Shown here in pieces: positions 34,453-46,939 of a DNA stretch of 64,000 nucleotides; positions within the stretch are counted from its first letter, which is position 1; the number at the start of each line of letters is the position of its first letter. The notes under the pieces were generated by a model, which saw only the letters and a list, made by a program, of their open reading frames with translations, had not been told where the DNA came from and did not search any database. The position numbers were made by a program, and so were the translations under genes. Origin of the DNA: Macrolepiota albuminosa (Eukaryota; Basidiomycota; Agaricomycetes; Agaricales; Agaricaceae); contig JAMWFC010000046.1 in NCBI GenBank assembly GCA_027475525.1, forward strand, positions 2,108,001 through 2,172,000, in the 5' to 3' direction.

Positions 34453-34453
34453 A
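34300..34453. repeat. 77-bp perfect tandem duplication (6)
   Basis: 34300-34376 is repeated at 34377-34453, at the outer end of the B1 5' LTR. Confidence 0.85.
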
Positions 34454-34740
34454 CGGAGCATCAGCTCATCGGCTGATGCGCCAACGGAGAGCTTGGCCAA
34501 GCTCTCCTTGCTACAGCGGCTGGAAATGCCGCACCAATCCAAGCTCAGCTCGGAAGAAGAGTCGCGTCCTTGACGCGACAAAGGAAAAGCACGGGCTGTC
34601 GAGCCCACTCACAACCAGGACTTAGTCCTGGCTACCCTTTTCCAACGTCTGGGAGATAATGGGTACAATGTACCTGCAGAGTCATCATTTCTCCGTGATG
34701 CGGAGGCAGTCGTCCTTCCCTATGAAGATGTCCCTGCTCC
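34453..34740 (+). pseudogene. Element A ORF3, middle part between B1 and BX
   Basis: After B1 and its ACGG duplication the ORF3 frame resumes (TERSISSSADAP) and stays open to 34740 apart from TGA at 34571 (probably CGA to TGA). It is cut by the truncated BX LTR at 34741. Allowing for loss of only the BX LTR end and target copy, the frame joins 54685 onward. Confidence 0.6.
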
Positions 34741-35053
34741 TGTCAGGTGCCGAATCGAGACGGTAAGCGGTGTCAGACGCCAAGGTCAAACGCCAAGCTG
34801 TCCGTCAGTTTTTGATAGATCATCAAGCTTCTTGCTAAGCGCTGTCGTCAGTGACTGATGCCATCTGTCAGTTGTCATTCTTGCTGCCGTCGGTGCTATC
34901 ATTAATCGGATCTGCTTCCTGCCGTGTCCGGCCATCGGAAATGGCTTAAAATGGGTAGAACGTGTGCGCTAAGTTCGGAACGAGTGCGGCAAGGTTTCCG
35001 GAGCCGGTGCCGAGCCTGCCGTTGATGCGCCTAACCTGTATGGGGTCCTATCA
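34741..35053 (-). repeat. BX truncated 3' LTR
   Basis: It corresponds to 54372-54684. The break is at TGTCAGG, next to element A ORF3 sequence, with one base of possible microhomology. It is followed by the conserved polypurine tract (35054-35067). Confidence 0.8.
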
Positions 35054-35222
35054 TCTCCCCCCAACTGAAAAATTGACTGTCCTCAGTCACCAAATAAGGC
35101 TACCGTTACCGCTTTTGTGACCAGTGGTCCGTGCGTTTTTGAGATTTGGTTTATAGTCCTGGCACATGAGTGTGGACTTCGTTTCTTCTCCCCATTTTTA
35201 CCTGGCGCTCAATAATATTAAA

Positions 35223-37628
35223 ATGTCTTTCCGCATTCCAACTCCACCTCCAGTACCGTCCCGCGAGGCTCAAGACGCTGCCTCCGCCTACATCGCTAAG
35301 GCGAACAATTTTATCAAGCGCATCGAGGGTGTGGGCGCGGAGGCGCCTTCAAACTTGATTATTGCGGTAATGAAGCTGTTAGAGCGATGGTACGAAGTTC
35401 GGGTCCTTGGCGTAGGCTGGGACAGGGAGATTGAAGTGCGGGAATGGTGCCGGGTGCGGTACGTAGACAATTGTGGCGCTGAGTGGTTAGCGCCTTTCTC
35501 CTGTTTTGTGAGTGCTTTCAGTTCTTGCCGTGTCGCTAGCTGATCGAGTTGCCAGGCACCTCCTCCCGTCCTGACAATCGAGGACGAACTGGAGGATATT
35601 TTGTCTGGCGCCTTGCCGATGACGGTAAGCGCTCCCGCGCCTGAGTAAGTATCTTTGATTGTTATTTCTAACTTCAGCTGTGGTCTGACTTGTCTCCTCG
35701 CAGTAAGCAAGAGGTATTGGCGCCTCTCGCCAACCTGCAGGTTGATGCCGAGATGGCTGCCATTCGTGAGGAAGCGCTTGCCGAGGCGTCACGGGATGCC
35801 CAGGAAAGGCTCCAGGCGCAGGAAGGGCACGAAGTCACTGGTGAGGAGGAGGTCGCCGGCAAGGGGAAGGCGCCTGCTACGAAAAGGCAGGAGTCCGCAG
35901 TCGCTGGGTCAAGTAAGGATTCCCGTGCCGGCAGTGCCCAGAACCCAGCACTGCCGGCAAGCAGCATGGGTTCCCCAGTTAAGCCGGGCAAGACTTTGAA
36001 AAAGAAGGTAAGTCTCCTCCTTTCTTACTGTTGGCGACCGTTGTTCATCCTATTTCAAGTCTCGTAAGGCTGCCGCCCCTCGTTACACGGTAAGCTCGTC
36101 GCGCCAAGGTACTTCCCCTGCTAACCAGCTAGTTGACAGGCGCCAACACAAACCTCCTTTAGCGACGCAGAGCTGAAGGGTCTGTTGGTAGCGCGACGAG
36201 ATGAGGCGGTTTTAGATGAAGGATTGGAGGCGGGGGTGGTCTTGCCGGAGATGAAGGACAAGAAGACGGCAAGTCCGGCGGCAAGACGGGAGTTCAAGGA
36301 CCCCCAAGGAGCGGTAAGTGTTGTAGCTCTTCTTACCATGTCTGTTAACACTTCTGTAGTGCGACAAGTGCTGGGCCGACAACGACCCAGAGGGGTGTTG
36401 GTACCCCACCGGTGGCCAGCCCTGTTACCGGTGCGGGACGCTAAAACGAGCTTGCACTTTGGACGGCGCCAAGAGTCGTGAACGCGGTGGGGCTCCCGAC
36501 GCGGTAGTGGAGCGCACTTTCAAGCGTGCCGTACTCGTCAGAAGGGCGCGGGAGTTCGTCGAGGGGGAGAGGAAGAAGCAGGCCGCTGGCGACGTGGCCT
36601 TAATCAGCAAGAGTTCCCTGGCGCTGCCGATGCGTCAAGGGGATGAAAACGAAACGGTCGGCAATCGTGGCGCCGGAGAGCGCCAAGGGACTGCGGTCCC
36701 CACAAAACGACAAGCCCCTTCCCCCAGCAAAGGGAAGGGCAAGGCAAAGCGACCTCGGGTGGTCTCTTCACCTCCCCCCTCGCCAGCCCCTCGCGACACC
36801 GAGATGGAAGACTTGCAGAGGGCATTAGCGGCGAGTCGCCTGCCCCCTCAAGATTCCGAGGCAGGCCCAAGTGGCCTCTTGTCGCCCATCCATTTGGCGG
36901 CGAGGTCCCTTGGCGGGGAGGAGGAGGTGGGAGAGCGGGCAGCGGTTGGCGACTCGGCGCCACCAGAGGAGTGGGAAGAGGTCCCCGCAGATGTGGAGAT
37001 GGAGGATGAAGAGAAGGCCGAGAAGGCGGCAATGGGAGGGACTGAGGACGCCGAGGGTGAAGAAGAAACCTTGGCGACTCAACGCGAAAACAACGAGGTG
37101 GGAACCGCGGCTAGGGAGCCGGTGGCAGAAGAGGTGGTAGAGGGCGAAGGGGCGATGGAAGAGACTTTGCGGGACTTCCCTGGCGAGTCCCAGGAGTTGC
37201 CAACAGTGGAGCCTGCCGCCCCCTGGGTAAGTGAAGGTGACTTGGAGGCGCAGCTCTGGACAAGCTCGAGTGGGCCTTCATCGTGGACCCCCCAGCCCCA
37301 GCCAAGAGTCACTGGCGACACTTACGAGTGGCTGGGGGAAGACCTCGTCTATCCGGTGGTGGCTTTATACCCTCCTCAAGTGATAGAGCGGATGGCGACG
37401 CGTGCGGCAAGTATGCGAGCGGTACTGGGTCGCGAGCGCGAGCGGGTGCGGCAACAAATTATGGCCTCTTGCCTTCGGTACGCCAATTTGACTCGTAGCA
37501 TGGACGCCCTTCAAGAGTACCAGGCGGACTGCAACGAGGCGCTAGAGTGGCAGGCCCTCAACCACGTGCAAGTTGGCGACCTCTTGCCGCTCGACGATGC
37601 CATGTCGCTTTCGGAGGATGAAAATTGA
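35223..37628 (+). CDS. BX antisense gene: Zn2Cys6-like protein
   Basis: Homologue of the B1 antisense gene, with the same exon order and short GT-AG introns (the first begins gtgagtgc near 35508). The start is at MSFRIPTPPP. The cluster is intact with the same spacing (CDKCWADNDPEGC, then CYRCGTLKRAC, about 36361-36450). The acidic linker after the cluster is longer than in B1 and has Glu-rich runs (about 36930-37150); the C-terminal coiled-coil block (GEDLVYPVVALYPPQVIERM) is nearly identical. The exon frames I followed look open although BX gag is dead, which may reflect selection or recent age. Confidence 0.7.
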
Positions 37629-38053
37629 TAGACCTCAGAGTAGATAGGTCTTTTGTACATATTTTTGTTGTTCCCGGTCACGTATATATCTCTTGCCGCG
37701 TCCTTGCCGAGTGTAGGGGGGAATCCCGAAATCTGAGTTAGCGAATCATCAAAAGAAACAAACAAAGTATGGCTAAGAGAAGGCAAGCGGCAAGCATTCT
37801 AGGGTAGGTTTTAGTAAGATGAATCAAATGAGAGGGACTTAGACAAATTTTGAGGAAAAGGGAAACGCTCAGTAAGTCATCATAGCGAAAAACCCTTGGC
37901 GAGAGTTGCGCAATGCGCTAAGCGTTGGCAACACGCTAGCGCTGCGACTTGACTATGTAAGGAAATGTCTGTTGAATATAGTATAGTAAGTCTCGGCAAG
38001 AAAGATAAGTAAGGTAAGTAATAGAAAAAGGAGCTTATCAATAATATTCTTTT
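37629..38053. other. BX spacer between antisense gene and pol
   Basis: Counterpart of 26424-26856. Conserved blocks include GGGAAACGCTCAGTAA and GAGAGTTGCGCAATGCGCTA. No ORF recognised. Confidence 0.5.
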
Positions 38054-38857
38054 CTAATCGTTTTCTTCTTCTTCAACTAAAGTCGGCAAGTCATCATCGT
38101 CCAATAATTCGGTTTCTTCAAGTTCTCTCAGCTTGGCGGTGTCAATATCTAGCGCTTCAAGCGGCAAGTCGATTTGTTCTCTAGCGAGGTATGGCAATAG
38201 GCGAAAAGCGGCAACCGGTCGATGCAGTACTGAACCATCTAATTCACAGAGCACGTAAGCGCCTCCACGGTTACGGGAGATAACTACCAAAGGTCCTAGA
38301 TAGCGAGGGCGCATTTTCTTGTTGTATGAGGTTTCAATTTTGGAGTTGCGCATAAGCACTAGCGCTCCCTGCGGGAAGTTGTAATCTTTGATAGTCGCGC
38401 TATGGTCGGTTTCAAATCGCAGGGCTGCTTGGCGACAAGCGCTAAAGACTACCTCGTGAAGTCGCTCTAAATCTTCTTTCCTTCGCTGGAGATCAATAGC
38501 TCGTCTGGCGATAAGATCGGTAGTCGCTAAGATACTATTGGGTGCCGGTTGAAGGTAGGTCGCTTCTATAATGTCGGCAGGGAGTAACGGATGGGTGCCA
38601 GTAGCCGCGTAATAGGGAGAACAACCCATGCGCTTACGAATGGTAACTCTTTCCGACCAAAACACTGAATAAGTCGCTTCACTCCAACGAGACTCGTCGC
38701 CATCGACTGCCTTGAAAAGCGCTTGCCGAACGTCAAAGTGTGGTCTCTCTACCAGGCCATTGGCGCGCTTGTTGTAGCCAGATACTCGAATGTGGTGAAT
38801 GTTGTATTTCTTGGCAAGGTAAGTTAGCGCTTTGATGATGGGCGCACCGTTATCCGT
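38054..38857 (-). pseudogene. BX pol, integrase C-terminal part
   Basis: The last ~268 codons of BX pol, from TDNGAP of the catalytic core (GYNKRANGLVER follows) through the GPF/Y-like region to the stop at 38054. Cut by B2 at 38857, exactly at the core's second Asp region. The rest of the gene is at 47888-50837. Confidence 0.85.
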
Positions 38858-38934
38858 TGATAGGACCCTATACAGGTTAGGCGCATCAACGGCAGGCTCG
38901 GCACCGGCTCCGGGAACCTTGCCGCATTTGTTCC
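38858..38934 (+). repeat. B2 5' LTR fragment (first 77 bp)
   Basis: It begins TGATAGGACC and stops at the N run. Its length of exactly 77 bp matches the period of the artefact duplications. Confidence 0.85.
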
Positions 38935-39034
38935 NNNNNNNNNNNNNNNNNNNNNNNNNNNNNNNNNNNNNNNNNNNNNNNNNNNNNNNNNNNNNNNNNN
39001 NNNNNNNNNNNNNNNNNNNNNNNNNNNNNNNNNN
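38935..39034. other. Assembly gap (100 N)
   Basis: A placeholder gap. By alignment with B1, about 2.6 kb should be missing: ~873 bp of LTR, ~380 bp of leader and ~1356 bp of gag. Confidence 0.9.
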
Positions 39035-40068
39035 GCTCCCGAACCGCCTTTGCCGCCTCTCCATCCCTACTCAGGGATTCCCGACCGATATCATGCTCCC
39101 GCACAACGAAACTTTGCCGCTCCCGAGAAACGTCCTGAGGGTGGCTACCGACCTACCGCGCCAATATTCGATATCCCGCACAACGAAACTTTGCCGCTCC
39201 CGAGAAACGTCCTGAGGGTGGCTACCGACCTACCGCGCCAATATTCGATATAGAAAAATCGAATCACGTCTTCAACCGCATTATGAAAACCCACGTCACC
39301 TTATCTGTAGAAGAACTTTGTAGTATTGCTCCCGACGTTCGCAACCAAGTCAAAACGGCAGTCACTCCCCGACGACCCTTGGCGACAGCCGTTGCCGAGG
39401 TCGATGAACTCGACGACGCGCTATCTGGTTTTTCTGTTACCATTGACTCTCCCGACACCGATGAACCTCTTACCGACCCCATCGCTAACGCCACCTCTGT
39501 GGACCCAGTAGAGACCTACCTTAGGTCTGTGGACCATGGAGAAGACCCGGCAATCCTTACCGTCGCCCAAGAATCACACGCTATCCGCTCGGTAGCGCTA
39601 ACCGTAGACAACAAGCACGAGGTAGAGGCAATCATGGATAGCGGGTCTCAGATTATTTCTATGGCAGCAGAAGTCGCTAACGATCTAGGCCTCATTTACG
39701 ACCCTACCGTTATACTAAACATGCAGAGCGCTAACGGTACGGTAGACAGATCCCTAGGCCTCGCCAAGAATGTGCCGTGCACCCTTGGCGACATTACGTT
39801 TTATCTTCAGATCCACATTTTACGCTCCCCAGCATACGACTTATTACTCGGCAGACCTTTTGACGTCTTGGCACGATCAGTCGTCAAGACGGTTACCGAC
39901 GAGGAAACGACCCTCACAATTAGCGACCCCAATTCTGGAATCCGACGAACGGTGCCAACGTTCCCTAGGGGACAACGAAAAGGCGCCCGCGCTAAGCCCC
40001 CGGAGTTTACCGACCAGCACGCCAACGAGCCTCCCCACCGGTGTTTTCACAGACCATCGAGGAGGTGA
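39035..40068 (+). CDS. B2 gag-protease, 3' part
   Basis: Partial because of the gap. It begins in the Pro-rich linker (PLPPLHPYSGIPD), is disturbed by the 77-bp duplication 39097-39250, and then is open from 39283 through the protease (IMDSGSQIISMAAEV, LLLGRPFDVLAR) to TGA at 40066. One change from B1 is AIVDSG to AIMDSG. The last 28 nt overlap pol in the -1 frame as in the other copies. Confidence 0.85.
39097..39250. repeat. 77-bp perfect tandem duplication (7)
   Basis: 39097-39173 is repeated at 39174-39250, in B2 gag. Confidence 0.85.
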
Positions 40069-41564
40069 TTGGCGACGATCACGGAGATGTAGCGCTAACG
40101 CTGGAATTTGACCATTCAACTGGTCTTGTAACTGTTTTGTCTACTGCTTTTCTTGACCAAGACGTTTTAACTACTTTACCCACTACCGACGCAGAACCTT
40201 CCCAGAAAAACCAAAATATTACCGACTCCTCTCTTGCCTACTTATACCTTACCGCCTCTGAATCGTTTCAAAATATTGCGTCTACCGATACGTATCTCAC
40301 TACTCTTCCCGGAGCCTCGGCTCCCGCCGTTCTTGGACTTGCCGCTCCTCAGGCTACAGTTCCCCTTTCCACCTCTGTTTATAACCAGGCTAACGCTCCC
40401 AAAAGGAAAGGGGTTCAAGTTAAAAAGAAATATAAGCCAGTTGCGCTTAAAACAAAACCCATCGCTACGCACTCTCCCGAGACGTTTAGAATCGAGCGCC
40501 AAATTATTGGCGACCCTCTTGCCGACATACCGACCTTATCACCGAATCCGCGACCCTTTCAGCCCACCGGACGTTTTACCGCGGAGCGCCAGCAGCAGTT
40601 CGCCAAGGAGCACGACACAGGATTTTTGACCAAAGATGAGTTGAACGTCCTTACCGATCTTGTCGCTAAGCAAGACAAAGCCTTCGCTTGGGAGGACTCC
40701 GAACGCGGCAGCTTACGTACAGACTTCTTCCCGCCTGTGGTGATCCCGACCATTCCTCACGTGCCGTGGACTGAGCACAACCGACCGCTACCGCCTGGGA
40801 TCGAAGCCGAGGTCTGCCAGATTATCAGGACCAAAATACAGGCTGGAGTCTACGAGCCCTCCAATAGCTCTTACCGCTCCCGCTGGTTCTGCGTCCTCAA
40901 GAAGAACGGCAATCTGCGCATAGTTCACAGTCTCGAGCCGCTAAATAGAGTTACCATACGACACTCTGGCGTACCGCCTTTCCCTGATCACGTTGCCGAG
41001 TCCTTTGCCGGGCGCATTTGTGGCGCCACCCTTGACCTCTATGTTGGCTACGACGAACGCCTGATACACCCCTCTTCCCGGGATCTCACTACTTTTCAAA
41101 CTCCGTTTGGCGCCTTGCGCCTAGTCACCTTACCGATGGGCTGGACAAACTCAGTCCCCATATTCCATGACGACATCACTTTCATCCTCCAACCCGAGAT
41201 ACCGCATAACGTCCTTAGCTTCATCGACGACGTTGGCGTCAAAGGCCCCAAAGACTGGCGACTCGTAAACGGCTTACCGGCGACCCATCCCGACAACTCC
41301 AATATTCGCTTAGCGCTATGGGACTTTTTCCAGCTGCTCAATCGAGTGCTCCAACGTATGAAGTATAGCGGTGGTACGTTTAGCGGTCACAAACTCCTCC
41401 TTTGCGCGCCAAGGTTCAAAATACTTGGTCACATCTGCACTCCCGACGGTCGCGTTCCCGACGAGTCTCGCTTAGCACTCTTGGAGCGCTGGGGTCCTTG
41501 CCGCGACTTATCTGAAGTTCGCGCCTTTCTTGGCACCGTTGGCGTTCTTAGGATATTCGTTAAG

Positions 41565-41718
41565 AACTTTGCCCATCGCGCACATGCTCTTAACCGACTC
41601 ACCCGCGCTAACGAGCCCTTCGAATTTGGGCCAGACCAGGTAACTTTGCCCATCGCGCACATGCTCTTAACCGACTCACCCGCGCTAACGAGCCCTTCGA
41701 ATTTGGGCCAGACCAGGT
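41565..41718. repeat. 77-bp perfect tandem duplication (8)
   Basis: 41565-41641 is repeated at 41642-41718, in B2 pol. Confidence 0.85.
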
Positions 41719-41867
41719 CACTGCACAACGCGACTTAGTAAAAGCCCTACAAGACGCCAAGCCCCTAGTCCCCATCGATTATACCTCTGCCGACCCTGTC
41801 ATCTTGGCGGTGGATACCTCGTACATTGCCGTTGGCTACTTCTTGTGCCAATGCCTTAGCGACAATC

Positions 41868-42021
41868 GAAAACAGCGACGCTACAACCGCTTTGGGTCTA
41901 TCACGCTTAACGACAGAGAGTCTCGCTACAGTCAGCCTAAGCTGGAAAACAGCGACGCTACAACCGCTTTGGGTCTATCACGCTTAACGACAGAGAGTCT
42001 CGCTACAGTCAGCCTAAGCTG
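41868..42021. repeat. 77-bp perfect tandem duplication (9)
   Basis: 41868-41944 is repeated at 41945-42021, in B2 pol. Confidence 0.85.
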
Positions 42022-43943
42022 GAGCTTATGGACTCTTCAAAGCCTTCCGGTCGCTAAAGATGTATTTGATTGGCGTGCGCAACCTTATTGTTGAAGTCGA
42101 CGCTAGGTACATCAAAGGCATGCTGCAGAATCCCGATATCCAGCCATCCGCTAGCATGAATCGGTGGGTAGTCGCTATCCTCATGTTTCACTTTGAGCTG
42201 GTACACGTCAAGAGCTCTTTCCACGGACCAGATGGACTCTCTAGGCGACCACGGCAGCCTGGCGACCCGGCAGTGGACCCACAGGCTGATAGCGATTTTG
42301 AGGATTGGATCGACCGACTACATGGTTTCGTGCACCTCATACAACAGCCTATCCCCTTACTACGACGGCAACAGCCTACCAGCATCCTGTTACATCCCAT
42401 CGTCCCTTACCGCCCCGAGACCTTTAGCGCACCTCTCACGTTCTATACGGCAAGCATCCTTAAACAAGACTTGCCGCCAATAAAAGTCGTACAGGAACCC
42501 CAGTCGCTAAGAGAAGACAGCAGAAACCTGACCTACGATGCCGTTCCCCGATCCGCCAAGGCAAAGGCGGAAGACAGTCGCTTGTTACTCGTTGAACAAT
42601 GGCTACAAGACCTTAAGCGACCCCCAGACCTTACCGACGAACAATACGCGACCTTTATCCGTTATGCCACCCGCTTCTTCTTTACCGACAACCGACTTTG
42701 GCGACGAAATCGAGATGGCGCCCACAAGCTGATCATCAAGCCAGAAGGTCGCTTACGAGTCTTGCGCGCCATGCATGACGAGCTAGGCCATAGAGGTCTG
42801 TACGCTACCCGAGCCTCTCTGCTAGAACGATTCTGGTGGCCACACGCTAGTGCCGACATCGCCTGGTACATCAGGACTTGCCACCTCTGCCAAATCCAAC
42901 AAACGCGCCAAGTGCTCATACCGCCAACCGTTGCAACGCCAGCTCCCCTCTTCAGCAAAATCTACGTCGACACCATGCATATGCCTAAATCTGGTCGCTA
43001 CAAGTACATCATTCAAGGTCGTTGCTCGCTAATCCACTGGCCTGAGTTTCGCATGCTGCAAAGAGAAAATACCGAGGCGGTCGCCAAGTGGTTATTTGAA
43101 GACGTCATCTGCCGTTGGGGAGCGCTAAGAGAAATCGTCACGGATAACGGTGCGCCTATCATCAAAGCGCTAACTTACCTCGCCAAGAAATACAATATAC
43201 ATCATATTCGAGTATCAGGCTACAACAAACGCGCCAATGGCTTGGTAGAGAGGCCACACTTTGACGTGCGGCAAGCGCTCTTCAAGGCAGTCGATGGCGA
43301 CGAGTCGCGTTGGAGTGAGGCGACGTATTCAGTGTTTTGGTCGGAAAGAGTTACCATTCGTAAGCGCATGGGTTGTTCTCCTTACTATGCGGCTACTGGC
43401 ACCCATCCTTTACTCCCTGCCGACATCATAGAAGCGACCTACCTTCAACCAGCACCCAACAGCATCTTAGCGACTACCGATCTTATCGCCAGACGAGCTA
43501 TTGATCTCCAGCGAAGGAAGGAAGATTTAGAGCGACTCCACGAGGTAGTCTTTAGCGCCCGTCGCCAAGCAGCCCTGCGATTCGAAACCGAGCATGGCGC
43601 CACTATCAAGGATTACAACTTCCCGAGAGGAGCGCTAGTGCTTATGCGCAACTCCAAAATCGAGACCTCCTACAACAAGAAAATGCGCCCGCGCTATCTA
43701 GGACCTTTGGTAGTTATCTCTCGTAACCGTGGAGGCGCTTACGTGCTCTGTGAATTAGATGGTTCAGTCCTACACCGACCTGTTGCCGCCTTTCGCCTAT
43801 TGCCGTATCTCGCCAGAGAACACATTGACTTGCCGCTTGAAGCGCTAGATATCGACACCGCCAAGCTACGAGAACTTGAAGAAACCGAGTTATTGGACGA
43901 TGAAGACTTGCCGACTTTAGTTGAAGAAGAAGAAAATGATTAG

Positions 43944-44366
43944 AAAAGACTATAACTTGATAAGCTTTTTCTTTCTGTTACTTACCCTACTTATCTTTCT
44001 TGCCGACACTTACTATACCATATCTAACAGACATTTTCTTACTTAGTCAAGTCGCAGCGCTAGTGTGTCGCCAACGCTTAGCGCATTGCGCAACTCTCGC
44101 CAAGGGTTTTTCGCTATGATGACTTACTGAGCGTTTCCCTTTTCCTCAAAAATTTGTCTAAGTCCCCCTCATATGATTCATCTTACTAAAACCTACCCTA
44201 GGATGCTTACCGCTTACTGTCGCTTAGCTATACTTTGTTTGCTGCTGCGCTAACTCAAATTATAAAGCTTCCCCTCACACTTGGCAAGAACGCGGCAAGA
44301 AAAATATATGCGAGTCCGGCAATGAGTAAAATATCTACAAAACGGCCTATCTACGCTAAGGACCGT
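43944..44366. other. B2 spacer between pol and antisense gene
   Basis: Counterpart of 26424-26856 in the opposite orientation. It shares TAGCGCATTGCGCAACTCTC and GAGCGTTTCCC. No gene. Confidence 0.5.
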
Positions 44367-46767
44367 TTACTCGCTACTGTCCTCCATCGGCAGGGAATCG
44401 TCGGACACGGGCAAAGATGAGTCTCGAAGCGGCAAGAGGTCGCCCGGCAGGATGTTGTTGGCCGCTTGCCAATCCAGGGCGGCTTGGCAATCTGCCTGAT
44501 AGTCCCGAAGGACACTAAGGCTGCGGCCAAGGTTGGAATACCGCAACCTTAGCGCCATTAGCTGCCCTCGGACCCGCTCCCGCTCTCGTCCCATTGCCGC
44601 CTCCATCGTTGCCGCCCTCCTGGAAAATCGCTCCAACATCTCCCGCGGATTGAGCGCCACCACTGGGTATACGAGGTCTTGCCCCAGCCAGTTGAAGGCG
44701 TCGCCAGTGACCGTTGGCTGCGGCTGGGGGGTCCACGAGGGATTGACCCTAGCGATCACGGGGCGCCTAGGCTCCAGCCCGGCAACGTCCTCGGGGTCTG
44801 AAACCTCCCAAGGGGCGGCGTTGCCATAGGGAGGCAACCACCGCCACTCAGGCTCTTCCCGGGTAACTCCTGCCCCCTCCTCTCCTTCCACTACCTCCCT
44901 TACCGATGCCTCTTCATCGCCCCCTTCCCGCTGAGTCGCCAACGTTTCGTCGGCCGCCAGATCCTCACTGCCTCCCGCTACCGCTACCGCCTCCTCTGCA
45001 CCCATGTCGTCCTCCCCGTCCGCGTCCTTGTCACCAACCGTGGCCTCAGGCTCTTCCCTTGGCGGCGGATCCATTACCGCGTCATCCTCGTCGGGAAGTG
45101 GCAAAGAAGCCACTCGCAGGTGGATGGGGGAGAGCAAGTTGCTAGGCCCGGCTTCGGTGTCCCTTGGCGGAAGGCGGCTAGCGGCAAGCGCCTTTTCGAG
45201 ATCCTCCATCTCAACGTCCTCGGGGGTGGGGGGAGGAGATTCCACTACCCGCGCGCGCTTAGCCTTGCCCTTCCCCTTGGCAGGTGAAGGGACTTGTCGT
45301 TTTAAGGGGACCGCCGTCCCTTGGCGCTCCCCGGCGCCACGAGTACCGACTGTTTCGTTTTCATCCCCTTGGCGAGTCGGCAGCGCCAGGGAACTCTTGC
45401 TGATTCCAGCCGCGTCGCCAGCGGCCTGCTTCTTCCTCTCCCCCTCGACGAACTCCCGCGCCCTTCTGACGAGTACGGCACGCTTGAAAGTGCGCTCCAC
45501 TACCGCGTCGGGAGCCCCACCGCGTTCACGACTCTTGGCGCCGTCCAAGGTGCAAGCCCGTTTTAGCGTCCCGCACCGGTAGCAGGGCTGACCACCGGTG
45601 GGGTACCAACACCCCTCTGGGTCGTTGTCGGCCCAGCACTTGTCGCACTACAGAAGTGTCAACAGACGCGGTAAGAAGAGCTACAGCACTTACCGCTCCT
45701 TGGGAGTCCTTGAACTCCCGTCTTGCCGCCGGACTTGCCGTCTTCTTATCCTTCATTTCCGGCAAGACTACTCCCGCTTCCATTCCCTCATCTAAAACCG
45801 CCTCATCTCGTCGCGCTACCAACAATCCCTTCAGCTCTGCGTCGCTAAAGGAAGTTTGTGTTGGCGCCTGCCAACTAGGCGGTTAGTGGAAAAAGTACCT
45901 TGGCGCGACCAACTCACAGTGTAACGAGGGGCGGCAGCCTTACGAGACTTAGGAAGAAATAAACAAAAGTCGGCAGCGGTAAGGAAGCATAAACTTACCT
46001 TCTTCTTCAAGGTCTTCCCAGGCTTGACCGGAGAGCCCGATTTGCCTGCCGGCAGTGCTGGGCTTAGGGCACTGCCGGCGCGGGAGTCCTTCTCACCTGA
46101 CCCCTGCTTCCTCCCAACTGGCGACTTCTCACTGGCGACCAGGTCTTCGCCAGCGGCCTCTCGCTCCTCCAATGCCCTGGTCCTCTCCTTGGCGTCGCGG
46201 GAAGCCTCTTCCAGCACGCTCTCGCGAATCGCTGCCATCTCCGCATCCACCTGCAAATTAGCAAGAGGCGCTAACACCTCTTGCTTGCTATGAGGCGATA
46301 GGTCAGACCACAGCTAGGTTAGAAATCAAAATCAGAGTTACTTACTCAGGCGCGGGAGCGCTCACCGTCATCGGCAAGGCCCCAGATAGGATATCCTCTA
46401 ATTCGTCCTCAATGGTGGGGACAGGAGGAGGCGCCTAGGAACCCGGTCAGCTAGCGACACGGCAAGAAATACAAACCCTTACAAATCGAGCAAAGGGCGC
46501 TAGCCACTCTGCGCCACGGTGATCCAGGTACCGCGACCGGCACCACTCCCGCACTTCGATTTCGCGATCCCATCCCACGCCAAGAACGCGCACCTCATAC
46601 CACCGCTCCAATAATTTCATAACGGCAACAACCAAGTTGGTAGGCGCCTCCGCGCCCACACCCTCGATGCGCTTGATGAAGTTGTTCGCCTTAGCAATGT
46701 AGGCGGAGGCGGCGTCTTGAGCCTCGCGGGACGGTACTGGAGGCGGAGTTGGAATTCGGAAAGACAT
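44367..46767 (-). CDS. B2 antisense gene: Zn2Cys6-like protein
   Basis: Antisense to B2 gag-pol, from ATG 46767 (MSFRIPTPPP). The frame just upstream contains TAA, which fixes the start. Same intron positions as in B1 and BX. The cysteine cluster is intact (CDKCWADNDPEGC, CYRCGTLKRAC, about 45560-45650). The C-terminal domain is clearly diverged (LGQDLVYPVVALNPREMLER; SLSVLRDYQADCQAALDWQA) compared with B1 and BX, while pol of the three copies is nearly identical, so this region evolves or recombines faster. Acidic linker rich in Glu and Asp. Confidence 0.7.
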
Positions 46768-46939
46768 ATTTTTTTATATATAGAGCGCCAGGTAAAGATG
46801 GGGAGGAGAAACGAAGTCCACACTCATGCGCCAGGACTATAAACCAAATCTCAAGAACGCACGGACCACCTGTCACAAAAGCGGTAACGGTAGCCTTATT
46901 TGGTGACTGAGGACAGTCAATTTTTCAGTTGGGGGGAGA

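Larger units (their letters stand above)
40041..43943 (+). pseudogene. B2 pol (frameshifted)
   Basis: Same domain order as B1 pol: RT with SFIDDVGVKG, RNase H with AVDTSYIAVGYFL, integrase HHCC and D-D-E core, GPF/Y-like end, stop at 43941. Two 77-bp duplications (41565-41718, 41868-42021) create false breaks. One real lesion remains: a missing base near 42025 (GAGCTTATGG against GAGCTCTATGG in B1) in RNase H. Apart from that the gene is open. Confidence 0.85.

Noticed and set aside
38858..39252. Hybrid ORFs running through the N gap (38054-39064 minus, 38832-39215 plus)
   Set aside because: They translate unknown bases and join LTR to pol or gag artificially.
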